DNA of 64,000 nucleotides from Alienimonas californiensis (lineage in GTDB: Bacteria > Planctomycetota > Planctomycetia > Planctomycetales > Planctomycetaceae): assembly GCF_007743815.1 (NCBI RefSeq), contig NZ_CP036265.1, positions 2,994,823-3,058,822 of the forward strand. Reading direction: 5' to 3'. The position numbers and the translations under genes were made by a program. Shown piece after piece: positions 25,542-36,175 of this stretch (position 1 is the first letter of the stretch; every line of letters starts with the position of its first letter). The notes beneath the pieces are model-generated. The model had not been told where the DNA came from. It saw nothing but the letters and a program-made list of their open reading frames with translations, and did not search any database.

Positions 25542-27344
25542 ATGGCCGATTCGCCTGTTCGCAACGTCCCCGCGACCGGCCCCCGCTCCGGTTCGGCCGA
25601 CGCCTCCGCCGCCGCCCGCGGCGCCCGGGCCGACGTGGCCTGCCCCACCTGCGACGAACTGGTCCGTCCCGGACTGGTGCGCTGCTGGAGTTGCGGCGGG
25701 TTCATGCGGTCCGACGTCGCCGACCGCTACGCCGAACTGCAGGGGGAACGCGCGGAGGTGGCGTACCAGCCGCTGCCGGAGCTGGATCAGAACGCCGCCT
25801 CGAAACTCGCCTCCGAGGCGCAGGCCGCCGCCCGCAGCGCCCCGGACGAGGACGCCGACTTTGAACTGACCGGCGAGTTCGCCGTCGGGGGCGGCGACGC
25901 CGGCGCTGCCTCGGGCGTTGCCGACGCCGCGGGCGATGATCCCGAGGACGAGTTCACGATGGCGGACGTCGAGGACGCCAGCTATTCCGCCCCCCGCGTC
26001 GGCAACGCCGCGTCGAAGTCGAAGGCCAGGAAGCCGGTCGAGAAGCCGGCCGGGGAAGAGGGCGACACCTTCTCGATCTCCGACGCCGACGACGCCGACG
26101 ACGAAGCGCCCGCAGCCGGCACGCCCGCGAAGAAGTCGGCCCGCCCGGCCAAGCCGCCGGCGGAAGGGGACGACGTGGCCCACTCCGAGGCGACCGGGGG
26201 CGACGTGCTGTTGGACATCGCCCTACAGGAGGTCGGTCTGGATCGCGGCGGCAAGCGTCGCGGGCTGGTGGTCAAGGGGGACAAGATCCTGCTGCACTGT
26301 CCGGCCGGGCATCCGGTAAAGGTCGCCCGCAAGCATGGCGGCAAGGTCGGCCGCTGCCCGCACCCCGGCTGCGGCCTGCGGTACCTCGTCCCCGTCGTGC
26401 CGCCGGACCCGACCGAGGAACCGGACGCCGACGCCGCGACCCCCGACGCCGCCGCGGACGCCGCCGCCGCCCCGAAGGCCCCGGCCGGCCCGCCGGACGA
26501 ACTCGCCGCGGGCGCGTTCACCCGGTACATCGACGGCGTGCGGCTGCACACGGTCGTGCCGGCCAAGGTGAAGTCGAAGGCCGATTCGCAGGCCAAGGCG
26601 TTCGAGGAAGCGGACCTCGCCCTCTCCCCGGCCTCCCTGCTGGTCGTCACGATGGAGGGTAAGAAGGGCGCGTTCGGCCTCGGCGGCGAAAAGCCGGCCC
26701 AGGTGCGGGTCAAGGTGCGGGAGCACCTCTCCGCGGAGGCCCCGGACCTCGCCGCCCTGCCGGTCCCGCACGTGTTGCTGGCGGGGGAGAACGCGGGGGA
26801 GGTCGCCGTCGAGTACCCCTCGAACCTGCCGCACGAATCCAAGTTCGGCGGGGAGCCGGTGTTCGGCACCGGCCGCATCGCCCTGCGGCTGCCCCGCACC
26901 GGCGGGGAGAAGGACGCCGATCAGCCGCCGGAGAAGCAGTCGTTGCGGTTCGTCTCGCTGACGCTCAGCCAGTACCGCCGCTTCGCCGCGGCGATGGAGG
27001 AGTTCGGCTTCGCCCCCGGCCCGGGCGGCCGCTACGCCCCCGACGCCCCGATCCCCCGGACCGACGACGCCCCGGTTCACACCGGCCACTACACGGACGC
27101 CCCGGTGCCGGAACTGCCCCGGCCGGACCTGTACCAGGCCGACCCGAAACTGAACGTCGTCGTTTCCGGCTACCGCTGCCAGAGCTGCGGGCTGATCGTC
27201 TCGGAGGATGGCCGCAAGAAGGAGAAGCTCGGCGGGGCGAACGGCAAGGGCCTGGCGAAGGCGAAGTGTCCCAAATGCGGCGAGAAGTTCGGTAACCAGC
27301 CGCTCTACAAGCTCGCCGACGCCAAGCCGGACGCCAAAGCCTGA
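25542..27344 (+). CDS. Zinc-ribbon protein of unknown function
   Basis: The product has 600 residues. Three zinc-binding patterns are visible. An N-terminal CPTC ... CWSC pair lies at about 35-53. A middle HCPAGH ... CPHPGC pair lies near 250-280. A C-terminal CQSC ... CPKC pair lies near 545-582. Between the first and second is a long acidic, Ala-rich region (about 85-215) with low complexity. Between the second and third is a folded region with TRYIDGVRLHTVVPAKVKSK and NLPHESKFGGEPVFGTGRIALRLPR. I do not recognise the family; the architecture suggests a cytoplasmic adaptor. It ends in front of a strong hairpin. Confidence 0.75.
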   Translation: MADSPVRNVPATGPRSGSADASAAARGARADVACPTCDELVRPGLVRCWSCGGFMRSDVADRYAELQGERAEVAYQPLPELDQNAASKLASEAQAAARSAPDEDADFELTGEFAVGGGDAGAASGVADAAGDDPEDEFTMADVEDASYSAPRVGNAASKSKARKPVEKPAGEEGDTFSISDADDADDEAPAAGTPAKKSARPAKPPAEGDDVAHSEATGGDVLLDIALQEVGLDRGGKRRGLVVKGDKILLHCPAGHPVKVARKHGGKVGRCPHPGCGLRYLVPVVPPDPTEEPDADAATPDAAADAAAAPKAPAGPPDELAAGAFTRYIDGVRLHTVVPAKVKSKADSQAKAFEEADLALSPASLLVVTMEGKKGAFGLGGEKPAQVRVKVREHLSAEAPDLAALPVPHVLLAGENAGEVAVEYPSNLPHESKFGGEPVFGTGRIALRLPRTGGEKDADQPPEKQSLRFVSLTLSQYRRFAAAMEEFGFAPGPGGRYAPDAPIPRTDDAPVHTGHYTDAPVPELPRPDLYQADPKLNVVVSGYRCQSCGLIVSEDGRKKEKLGGANGKGLAKAKCPKCGEKFGNQPLYKLADAKPDAKA

Positions 27345-27350
27345 CCCGGG

Positions 27351-27388
27351 GACGCACCGGGCCGAATCACGATTCGGCCCGGTGCGTC
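27351..27388 (+). terminator. Perfect 18-bp hairpin terminator
   Basis: The arm GACGCACCGGGCCGAATC pairs perfectly with its complement across a two-base centre. It starts six bases after the stop of the zinc-ribbon gene. No T-tract follows, so it may work with Rho or protect the 3' end. Confidence 0.65.
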
Positions 27389-27767
27389 AACTGTCCCCCG
27401 CCGGCCCCGCGAATGGGGCCGAGAGGCGGCGGGCGGTGGGGAAGCGGACGGTTCGCGGGGCGCGGGGGCTTGGGTCAACATCGCTGCGGGCAGCGGTGCG
27501 CGAAGCGGCGGGGAGGCGTAAGATGATGCCGGCCGGACGGTTGCGCTGCCGAATCCCGCGCCGTCCCGGACAGGGCACGCTTGACCCCGCGGCTGTAGGA
27601 TTTACGGTTGTGAACCGGCGGACCTTCCGCGGGCGAACGCTTCGGACCGCAAACGTCATCTCCTCACCCGCTCGCGGGGGGTTGACGAACCCCGGCCGAG
27701 CGTACGCTCGTATCATGGGACGGGCGCCGTTTCCCCGCGCTCCGTTCCCCCTCCCGCCTCGCCTCGA
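27389..27767. other. Intergenic region upstream of dnaG
   Basis: About 380 bases without a supported gene. A sequence TTGACG-15 bases-TACGCT, followed by TATCAT at 27712-27717, lies some 50-85 bases before the dnaG start and could hold its promoter. The short spacer makes this a weak call. Frames across the region lack recognisable content. Confidence 0.35.
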
Positions 27768-29828
27768 ATGTCGTACGGTCCGTCAGACCTCGGGCAATCT
27801 ACGAGCGGGTCGTATCACACCGGCGCCGACGACTTCAAGGAGCAAGTCCGCGTCCGCAGCGACATCGCCCAGGTCATCGGCGAGTCCATCTCCCTGAAGG
27901 CCCTCCGCGGCGGGGCGGAACTGGCCGGGCTCTGCCCGTTCCACGACGACCGCAACCCCTCGCTGAAAGTCTACCCGGACCGGCAGACCTTCCGTTGCTG
28001 GTCCTGCGACACCGGCGGGGACGTCTTCTCCTTCGTGATGAAGTACGACGGGCTGGACTTCTACTCCGCCCTCAAGCACCTCGCCCAGCGGGCCGGGCTG
28101 GAGATGCCTGAGCGGACCGGTCCCCGTCCGTCCTCGGACGGCCCGGACCGCAGCCGCCTGCTGGAGGTTCTCGCCTGGGCCGACCGGCAGTGCCACACGC
28201 TGCTCACCCGCGGGTCCGAGGCGAAGGTCGCCCGGGAGTACCTGTCCAGCCGCGGCATCCACGCGGACCTCGCCAAGACGTTCGGCCTCGGCTACCACCC
28301 GCCGAGTTGGACGTGGTTGGTCGACCGGGCGAAAGGTCTGTACGACCGGGACGAACTGATCGCCGCGGGCGTGGCGGGCGAGAAACGGGACGGCAGCGGC
28401 CTGCGGGACCATCCGCTGTTCCCCGGGCGTGTCATCTTTCCGATCCGCGACGAACGCGGCCGCACGATCGCCTTCGGCGGCCGTCAACTCCCCGGCGACG
28501 ACTTCGGCGGCAAGTACATCAACAGTTCCGAGGGCGTCCTCTTCCACAAGTCGAAGGTGCTGTACGGCCTGGACGTGGCCCGGGACGAGATCCGCAAGCC
28601 GACCTGCGACACCGCGCTGGTCGTGGAGGGTTACACAGACACCCTCGCCCTGCACCACGCCGGCTACCCCAACGTCGTCGCCACGCTGGGCACCGCCCTC
28701 ACCAAGGAGCACGTCGGCGTGCTGCGGCGGTTCACCAATCGCATCGTGCTGGTCCTCGACGGCGACCGGGCCGGGCAGGACGCCGCCGAGAAGGCGTTGC
28801 AAAAATTGCTCGCCGAAAGCGTCGACCTGCGCGTGTTGACGCTCCCCGCGGGAACCGATCCGGCGGATTTCGTGTCCGAACGGCCGGAGGAGTTCGGCAA
28901 GCTCGTCGCCGACGCCCCGGAAGCCCTTGACTTCAAACTCTCCCGCGTGACCGCCCGCCACGGCGGGGACGCGTTGCAGGCCGGCGACGCGGCCACGAAG
29001 GAGATGCTCGAACTGCTCCGCACCGACCCCGGCCTCGCCGGGACGCGGCGGGGCGACCTCGTGCTGATGCGGACCAGCGAACGCTTCGGCGTGCCCGAAC
29101 GCCGCCTGCGGGCCGACCTGAAGGCCCCCTCGGCCCAGCCGCGCCGCTTCGAGCCCGAGCCGCCGCCGGAACAGCGTCGCCCGCAGGAGCCGCCGGTTCC
29201 CAAGCCGACCGGCGACGAACTCGCCGAGGCCGAGCTGCTGAAAATCTTACTCACGCGGCCGGACCTGTTCCCCGCGGCCCACGCCGTCGTCGGCTCCGCC
29301 GATCTGCGGCACCCGGGCCTGCGGCGGCTGTTCGAACTGTGCGAGGACGCCGAGGAATTGGACGGCGAAGTCACCCTGCCCGGCGTGCTGAACGCCGCGG
29401 CCCCGCAGGGGGATTCGCCGCTCAAACGCTTCGCCGTCGCCCTCATGGCCGAGGCCGACGCCCAGCAACTCCGCGGTCGGTTGGACGGCACGGTCGCCGG
29501 CGGGCTCGTGGAGTCCGGCACGCGACGTGCAGCCTTTTCTGCCGACGGACTTGCGGCGGGCGCGGCCACGACGGCCCGCGACGCGGTTCGTCGCGAAGAC
29601 GGCTCCCAGGAGGGGACCCCCGCTCATCACGCGGCCGGCGGCGTGCCGCCGCTGCTCGCGTTGGCGTTGTCGGCGATCACCCGCCGGCGACGCGCCCGGC
29701 AGGCTCGCGGACAGCGGGCCGACCTCGCCCACGCTCCGGTCTCCGCCGGCGGACTCGACGAGGCCACCCGCGCCCTGCTCCGCCGTCAGGCGGACCTGCA
29801 CGCCGCCCGACACGCTCGTCCCGGCTAG
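27768..29828 (+). CDS. dnaG: DNA primase
   Basis: The product has 686 residues. DnaG makes the RNA primers for replication. The zinc-binding domain has C56, H59, C77 and C80 (CPFH ... CWSC). The TOPRIM core shows the acidic VVEGYTD (285-291) and LDGDRAG (D331, D333). The RNA-polymerase basic region includes GRVIFPIRDERGRTIAFGGR. After a Pro-rich hinge (about 460-485) comes the helicase-binding region (AEAELLKILLTRPDLF). Residues about 580-655 are an Arg/Ala/Gly-rich stretch of different character, before a more typical LDEATRALLRRQADLHAAR ending. The gene lies 121 bases before rpoD on the same strand, the classical macromolecular-synthesis order without rpsU. Confidence 0.96.
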   Translation: MSYGPSDLGQSTSGSYHTGADDFKEQVRVRSDIAQVIGESISLKALRGGAELAGLCPFHDDRNPSLKVYPDRQTFRCWSCDTGGDVFSFVMKYDGLDFYSALKHLAQRAGLEMPERTGPRPSSDGPDRSRLLEVLAWADRQCHTLLTRGSEAKVAREYLSSRGIHADLAKTFGLGYHPPSWTWLVDRAKGLYDRDELIAAGVAGEKRDGSGLRDHPLFPGRVIFPIRDERGRTIAFGGRQLPGDDFGGKYINSSEGVLFHKSKVLYGLDVARDEIRKPTCDTALVVEGYTDTLALHHAGYPNVVATLGTALTKEHVGVLRRFTNRIVLVLDGDRAGQDAAEKALQKLLAESVDLRVLTLPAGTDPADFVSERPEEFGKLVADAPEALDFKLSRVTARHGGDALQAGDAATKEMLELLRTDPGLAGTRRGDLVLMRTSERFGVPERRLRADLKAPSAQPRRFEPEPPPEQRRPQEPPVPKPTGDELAEAELLKILLTRPDLFPAAHAVVGSADLRHPGLRRLFELCEDAEELDGEVTLPGVLNAAAPQGDSPLKRFAVALMAEADAQQLRGRLDGTVAGGLVESGTRRAAFSADGLAAGAATTARDAVRREDGSQEGTPAHHAAGGVPPLLALALSAITRRRRARQARGQRADLAHAPVSAGGLDEATRALLRRQADLHAARHARPG

Positions 29829-29899
29829 CCCGAACCTTCCCCGGCCCCGCGCCGGACTCGTTTTCAATCCCGTTTTTTTCGTCCTCCCGCCGCCCTGCC

Positions 29900-29926
29900 C
29901 CCGCCGCGTTTGCGACGGGCTTTATT
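29900..29926 (+). terminator. Possible attenuator hairpin between dnaG and rpoD
   Basis: CCCGCCGC-GTTT-GCGACGGG, with one mismatch, is followed by CTTTATT. Its place between dnaG and rpoD is where the macromolecular-synthesis operon of other bacteria has internal termination or processing. The stem is short and the U-tract is interrupted. Confidence 0.35.
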
Positions 29927-29949
29927 GAACCCCGCCCCGGAGAATCCTC

Positions 29950-31611
<1,662 letters not shown>

Positions 31612-31626
31612 CCGCAGATAAATGAA

Positions 31627-31670
31627 GAACCGCGACCGTCAGGGAGCCGGCTCCCTGACGGTCGCGGTTC
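31627..31670. repeat. Perfect 44-bp palindrome after rpoD
   Basis: The half-site GAACCGCGACCGTCAGGGAG continues with CC and is followed immediately by its exact reverse complement, with no loop. It lies 15 bases after the rpoD stop and 23 bases before the next start. It may act as a terminator or RNA 3'-end protector. It also resembles the other loop-free palindromes of this window in structure, though not in sequence. Confidence 0.9.
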
Positions 31671-31693
31671 TAAGCTTCGGAAGCGACCCGCCA

Positions 31694-32281
31694 ATGGTTG
31701 AACAGTCCATCATCACCGTTGTGACGTGGATGTTTCTAGCGGGCCTCTACTGGCTGGTGCGGCGTGAGTCGAGGACAGCTCAGGCCGGCGTCGCTGAATA
31801 CGCCGACGCACTCAAATGGTTCGTTCGCGTCGGATGGTTGCTGACTGTCGGGGGCGTATTGTTCGTCGGATTGACGCTGCGAGGACAGGATTACTGGGCC
31901 GCGATGGGAATGGCGGGATTGTTCGCGGCGTTAATTCTCATCCTCCACTTGGAGGCGTTTTTCGTGCGGGTCGCCTTGGACGGTGAGTTTCTGCTCACCA
32001 GTTCACCGTGGAGGCGTGATCGGGTGATCCCGGTTTCCGCGGTGACCGGCTGCGACTATTCACCGTCCATGCAGTGGTACCGGGTCTATACGGCGGGCTA
32101 CGGCGTCGTCCGCCTACACTGGATGATGAAAGGGATCGGCGGCTTGCTGGCGGCTTTGCCTGTGCAAGTTCCGAAGGGCCCTTCAAGTCCCGGACAGGAC
32201 GCCCATGAGATGAACTCTGGGGCCGCTTCCACAGGGGCAAGTGCCGTTGGTCGGAACTTAGAGCCCACCCCGCCGCCGTGA
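31694..32281 (+). CDS. Membrane protein of unknown function
   Basis: The product has 195 residues. Three hydrophobic segments lie at about 5-22, 44-64 and 70-92. A soluble part (about 95-150, FFVRVALDGEFLLTSSPWRRDRVIPVSAVTG) looks like a small beta domain of the bacterial PH type. The C terminus is low-complexity. I chose ATG 31694. An in-frame ATG at 31622 lies in front of the 44-bp palindrome and would translate through it. The stop overlaps the next start (GTGA). Confidence 0.65.
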   Translation: MVEQSIITVVTWMFLAGLYWLVRRESRTAQAGVAEYADALKWFVRVGWLLTVGGVLFVGLTLRGQDYWAAMGMAGLFAALILILHLEAFFVRVALDGEFLLTSSPWRRDRVIPVSAVTGCDYSPSMQWYRVYTAGYGVVRLHWMMKGIGGLLAALPVQVPKGPSSPGQDAHEMNSGAASTGASAVGRNLEPTPPP

Positions 32282-32499
32282 ACCCGCCGCTCGGTTGGGA
32301 GTTCGCCCTTCTCGCGCTCGCGATCCTGGCCTGGGGGCTGTTTATGCTGGTCACCGGCCGATACCTCGGGCCCCGCACGGGGACCGTCCGGCTCCGCCGG
32401 GGCACGACGGTCCCGCCGCTCTACGCCCGGACGATGGGGGCGGTGGTGGCGGCGTTCGGGGCGTACCTCTCGCTGTTCGCCCTCGGCCTCGTGCGGTGA
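32278..32499 (+). CDS. Small two-TM membrane protein
   Basis: The product has 73 residues from a GTG that overlaps the previous stop (GTGA), so it is coupled to the upstream membrane-protein gene. Hydrophobic segments lie at about 9-27 and 52-71. A basic loop (GPRTGTVRLRRGTTVP) lies between them. The family is unknown. Confidence 0.55.
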   Translation: MNPPLGWEFALLALAILAWGLFMLVTGRYLGPRTGTVRLRRGTTVPPLYARTMGAVVAAFGAYLSLFALGLVR

Positions 32500-32602
32500 G
32501 AACTGGACCCGCTCCACTGGGTGCCGCGGGGCGATCCGCAGGCGGGTATGATCTGGCCGGGCGCTCCGCAGTGGGGATGCGCCGCTCATTCAGGGCAGGA
32601 CA

Positions 32603-33202
32603 GTGGACTGGAACGACATCGCCTCGGCCGCGGTCACGCTGTTTCTGATTATGGATCCGCTGGGGAACGTGCCGGTCTTCAACGCGGTGCTCTCGAAGTT
32701 GGAGCCGGAGCGTCGGACGGCGGTCGTCGCCCGGGAACTGGTGATCGCACTGGGCATCCTGCTGGGGTTCCTGTTCGCGGGGAATGCCATCCTGGCGTTC
32801 CTCGGGCTGACGGAGACGTCGCTGAATATCGCCGGCGGGGTGCTGTTGTTCATTATTTCGCTGCGGATGATCTTCCCCGGCCGCGGGGACGCGAACGTCG
32901 AAACGGAAATTGAAGACCCGTTCATCGTGCCGCTGGCCGTCCCCCTGATCGCCGGCCCCTCGACGATCGCGGCGCTGCTGCTGTTTCGGTCCAAGGAGCC
33001 GGATCACATGCTCGAATGGACCGCGGCCCTGTTGCTCGCCTGGCTGGGCACGACTGTGCTGCTGGTGGGCTCGCCGAAGATCCTCGCCGTCGTCGGCCGG
33101 CGGGGCGCCCGGGCGTTGGAACGGCTGATGGGGATGATCCTCGTGCTGCTCGCCACGCAGATGTTATTAAACGGCGTCGGCGACTTCGTGCGGAGCCTCT
33201 GA
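32603..33202 (+). CDS. MarC family integral membrane protein
   Basis: The product has 199 residues from a GTG. MarC (UPF0056) proteins have six TM helices and unknown function; the old link to multiple antibiotic resistance was not upheld. The start DWNDIASAAVTLFLIMDPLGNVPVF has the conserved D-P-x-G-N-x-P motif. A second family motif appears as VPLAVPLIAGPSTIAALLL. The C-terminal helix carries RLMGMILVLLATQMLLNGV, typical of the family. It lies 100 bases after the small two-TM gene. Confidence 0.9.
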   Translation: MDWNDIASAAVTLFLIMDPLGNVPVFNAVLSKLEPERRTAVVARELVIALGILLGFLFAGNAILAFLGLTETSLNIAGGVLLFIISLRMIFPGRGDANVETEIEDPFIVPLAVPLIAGPSTIAALLLFRSKEPDHMLEWTAALLLAWLGTTVLLVGSPKILAVVGRRGARALERLMGMILVLLATQMLLNGVGDFVRSL

Positions 33203-33344
33203 GGCGGCGTGTCGGGGCCTTCGGTGCGTTCCCGTCCGTGGCGATTGGGGAACGCTCCCCGATCTGGCGGGCGAGCCGCGAAACGGCTGCCGGAACGGCT
33301 CAGAATCGCTGGCGACCGGCGGCGGCGGCGGTTCTGATGGGGGC

Positions 33345-34925
33345 ATGAACGACCCCGCAGATTGCCGCTTCCGCCGTCTCCGGTCGCTCGGGCTGGCCGC
33401 CTCGCTGTGGGCGGTCGCCTGGGCGGGGACCGTCGCCGCAGCGGCGGAGGAGCGACCGAACGTCCTGGTGATCCTCGCGGACGACCTCGGGTACGGGGAC
33501 GTGGGCTGCTACAATCCGGAGTCCCGCATCGCGACGCCGCACCTGGATCGGCTGGCCGCGCAGGGCATGCGGTTCACCGACGCCCACGCCCCGTGCACCG
33601 TGTGCACGCCCACGCGGTACGGGCTGCTGACAGGCCAGATGCCGTTCCGCGTGCCGAACGGCGGCCGCGTATTCTCGGGCGCCGGCGGGCCGTCGCTGAT
33701 CGCCCCGGGCAAACTCACCCTCCCGGAGATGCTCCGGCAGGAGGGCTACACGACGGCCTGCGTGGGGAAGTGGCATCTCGGGCTGACGTTCTATGACGAA
33801 GCGGGCGCCCCGATTCACGACGGCGGTCCCGAGGGCGTCCGCCGCATCGACCACGACCGCCGCATCGACGGCGGACCGCTCGATTGCGGGTTCGATTCGT
33901 TCTTCGGAACCGCCTGCTGTCCCACGACGGACTGGCTGTACGCCTACATCGACGGCGCCCGCATCCCGGTTCCCCCGACCGGCCTGCTCGACAAGTCGAC
34001 GCTCCCTAATCACGACTACTCCCTCGACAACCGCCGCGGTTTGCAGGCCTCGGACTTCGACCTGGAAACCGTCGACCTCGAGTTTCTGGAGCGAAGCCGG
34101 ACGTTCCTGCGGGAACACGTCGCCGAGACCCCGGAGCGGCCGTTCTTTCTGTTTCACTCCGCCCAGGCGGTGCACCTGCCCTCGTTCCCGGCGGACCAAT
34201 ACAAAGGGAAAAGCGGCGCCGGCCCGCACGGCGACTTTATCCTCGAACTGGACGACGTCGTCGGCGAATTGATGACGACGTTGGACGAACTGGGCGTGGC
34301 GGACGACACGTTGGTGCTGTTTACCAGCGACAACGGGCCGGAGGTCCCCTCGGTGTATCACATGCGGCACGACCACGACCACGACGGCGCCCGCCCGTGG
34401 CGGGGCGTGAAGCGGGACAACTGGGAAGGCGGCCACCGCGTGCCGTTCCTCGTCCGCTGGCCGGGGCGGGTCGCGCCGGGCGCCGTCTCGGACGCACTCG
34501 TCTCGCTGACGGACGTGATGGCGACCGCCGCGGAGATCGTCGGCTATGAACTGCCGAACGATGCCGCGGAGGACAGCTTCAGCCTGCTGCCCGTCTTGTC
34601 GTCGGAGCCCTCGGACAACCCGGTCCGTCCCTACCTGCTCGTGCAGGGGTTCCGCGGCCGGGGGACGCTGGCGTTGCGACGCGGCGATTGGGCGTACCTC
34701 GACCACCCCGGCTCCGGCGGCAACGACTACGCCGGTCACCCGCAACTCCGGGAGTATCAGCTCCCCGAACCGGCGCCGGAGGCCCGGTTCTCCCTCTACA
34801 ATCTGGAAAAGGATCCCGGGCAGCGGGACGACTTGGCGGACGTGGAGTCGGAGGTTGTGGAGGAGATGCAATCGCTTCTTCAGAAGACGAAAGCGGAAGG
34901 CCGCAGCGCCCCGACACGGGACTGA
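33345..34925 (+). CDS. Secreted type-I sulfatase (arylsulfatase family)
   Basis: The product has 526 residues with a signal peptide (residues about 11-35). The metal-binding DD pair is in LVILADDLGYGDVG (46-47). The formylglycine site is C87-T-P-T-R91, followed by YGLLTGQ, the signature of the family. A later metal site reads FTSDNGPE. The enzyme hydrolyses sulfate esters after its Cys is converted to formylglycine; planctomycetes carry very many for sulfated algal polysaccharides. No carbohydrate-degrading genes are nearby, so the substrate is not indicated. A possible Glu/Asp-rich metal loop HMRHDHDHDGA precedes the C-terminal domain. Confidence 0.95.
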   Translation: MNDPADCRFRRLRSLGLAASLWAVAWAGTVAAAAEERPNVLVILADDLGYGDVGCYNPESRIATPHLDRLAAQGMRFTDAHAPCTVCTPTRYGLLTGQMPFRVPNGGRVFSGAGGPSLIAPGKLTLPEMLRQEGYTTACVGKWHLGLTFYDEAGAPIHDGGPEGVRRIDHDRRIDGGPLDCGFDSFFGTACCPTTDWLYAYIDGARIPVPPTGLLDKSTLPNHDYSLDNRRGLQASDFDLETVDLEFLERSRTFLREHVAETPERPFFLFHSAQAVHLPSFPADQYKGKSGAGPHGDFILELDDVVGELMTTLDELGVADDTLVLFTSDNGPEVPSVYHMRHDHDHDGARPWRGVKRDNWEGGHRVPFLVRWPGRVAPGAVSDALVSLTDVMATAAEIVGYELPNDAAEDSFSLLPVLSSEPSDNPVRPYLLVQGFRGRGTLALRRGDWAYLDHPGSGGNDYAGHPQLREYQLPEPAPEARFSLYNLEKDPGQRDDLADVESEVVEEMQSLLQKTKAEGRSAPTRD

Positions 34926-34972
34926 CTACCCCAAGACCGACCGGGACGGAACGGACCGCCTCGCGATCGGGC

Positions 34973-36040
34973 TCACGCCGGGGCGTTGAGGCGTTCCTGG
35001 CGGTCGTATTCCAGCAGGCCGCTGATTAATTCTTCGAGGTTCCCCTGCATCACCTGGTCGAGCTTGTGGATGCTCAGGCCGATGCGGTGGTCGGTGATGC
35101 GGTTCTGGGGGAAGTTATAGGTGCGAATCCGCTCGCTGCGGTCGCCGGAGCCGATGAGGGTGCGGCGGGACTCGGCCCGGGCCTCGTTCGCCTCGGACTC
35201 GCGCAGTTCCAACAACCGGCTGCGGAGCACGCGCATCGCCTTGGCGCGGTTCTTGTGCTGGGATTTTTCGTCCTGAATCTTCACCACCAGCCCGCTGGGG
35301 ATGTGGGTGATGCGGACGGCGGACTCCGTTTTATTTACCTTCTGCCCGCCCGGCCCGCCGGCCCGCATGGTGTCGACCTGCAAATCTTCCGGGTCGAGCG
35401 TCACCTCCACCTCGCTGGCCTCGGGCAGCACGGCGACGGTGGCGGCGCTGGTGTGCACGCGGCCCTGCGTTTCCGTCTCCGGCACCCGCTGGACCCGGTG
35501 GCCGCCGGATTCGAATTGCAGATTCAAAAAGGCGCCGTCGCCGGTGACGCTGAAGGTTAGTTCGCGGAACCCGCCGAGGTCCGTCGTGCTGCTGTCGATC
35601 ACTTCGATCTTCCAGCCCTTGGTCTCGCAGTAGCTGCGGTACATCTCCCACAGGTCGCGGGCGAACAGGGCGGCCTCGTCGCCGCCGGCGCCGCTGCGGA
35701 TCTCCATGATGAGCGAACCGCGCGTCGCCGCGTCGCCGGCCGCGGCGAGCTCTTCCAGCTCCGCGGCCATCTTCTTTCGCTGGGACTCCAGTTCGTGCAC
35801 CTCGGCCTCGGCGTAGGCCCGGGCCTCGGCGTCGGTCTCCTCCTCGGCCATCTCCCGGGCCGCGGCGAGGTTCTCCTCCAGTTCGTGATAGGCCCGGACG
35901 GGAATCGCAACCTTTTGCAGGCCGCCGTGCTCCCGCTGGAGCTCGATCATCCGATCGATGTCGGAGGTGATGTCCGGGCTCTGGAGCAGCCGTTCCAGCT
36001 CCTCGAAGCGGACGAGTTTCTGTTCGAGGGAGGGGAACAT
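34973..36040 (-). CDS. prfA: Peptide chain release factor 1
   Basis: The product has 355 residues, normal for RF1, and recognises UAA and UAG. It contains the GGQ motif in [16 protein letters not shown], which enters the peptidyl-transferase centre. It also has the [23 protein letters not shown] region around the codon-recognition element and the conserved [17 protein letters not shown]. The gene is the methylation target of PrmC, encoded at 41155-42090. It lies downstream of rpmE in the same direction, but an intrinsic terminator between them suggests prfA has its own promoter. Confidence 0.97.
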   Translation of the reverse strand: MFPSLEQKLVRFEELERLLQSPDITSDIDRMIELQREHGGLQKVAIPVRAYHELEENLAAAREMAEEETDAEARAYAEAEVHELESQRKKMAAELEELAAAGDAATRGSLIMEIRSGAGGDEAALFARDLWEMYRSYCETKGWKIEVIDSSTTDLGGFRELTFSVTGDGAFLNLQFESGGHRVQRVPETETQGRVHTSAATVAVLPEASEVEVTLDPEDLQVDTMRAGGPGGQKVNKTESAVRITHIPSGLVVKIQDEKSQHKNRAKAMRVLRSRLLELRESEANEARAESRRTLIGSGDRSERIRTYNFPQNRITDHRIGLSIHKLDQVMQGNLEELISGLLEYDRQERLNAPA

Positions 36041-36045
36041 GGGCC

Positions 36046-36066
36046 GTAGGGTCCGCTCTGCGGACC
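36046..36066. repeat. GTAGGGTCCGCT-type repeat half
   Basis: GTAGGGTCCGCTCTGCGGACC holds an inner inverted pair GGTCCGC-TCT-GCGGACC. A degenerate facing copy lies at about 36103-36117. The same 12-base head starts the inverted repeat at 58362. Position: between the prfA start and the rpmE terminator. Confidence 0.6.
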
Positions 36067-36129
36067 GTGTGCGAATCGGGTGGGGCGGCGAAAGACGGCC
36101 CGCACAGCGGACCCGACGGTCGGCGCATG

Positions 36130-36161
36130 AAAAAGCCCGGGCCGTCGATCACGGCCCGGGC
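36130..36161 (-). terminator. Rho-independent terminator of rpmE
   Basis: On the minus strand a perfect 11-bp stem (GCCCGGGCCGT, five-base loop) is followed by TTTTT. It begins 14 bases after the rpmE stop. This is the clearest intrinsic terminator in the window. Confidence 0.85.
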
Positions 36162-36175
36162 GACGAGTCGCGGCG

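Noticed and set aside
25427-25864. A 145-codon plus-strand frame before the zinc-ribbon gene
   Set aside because: It overlaps the real gene in another frame and has only Arg/Pro/Gly-rich shadow composition.
31622-31693. Earlier start for the membrane protein after rpoD
   Set aside because: Its first codons would be the 44-bp palindrome; the ATG at 31694 begins directly before the first hydrophobic segment.
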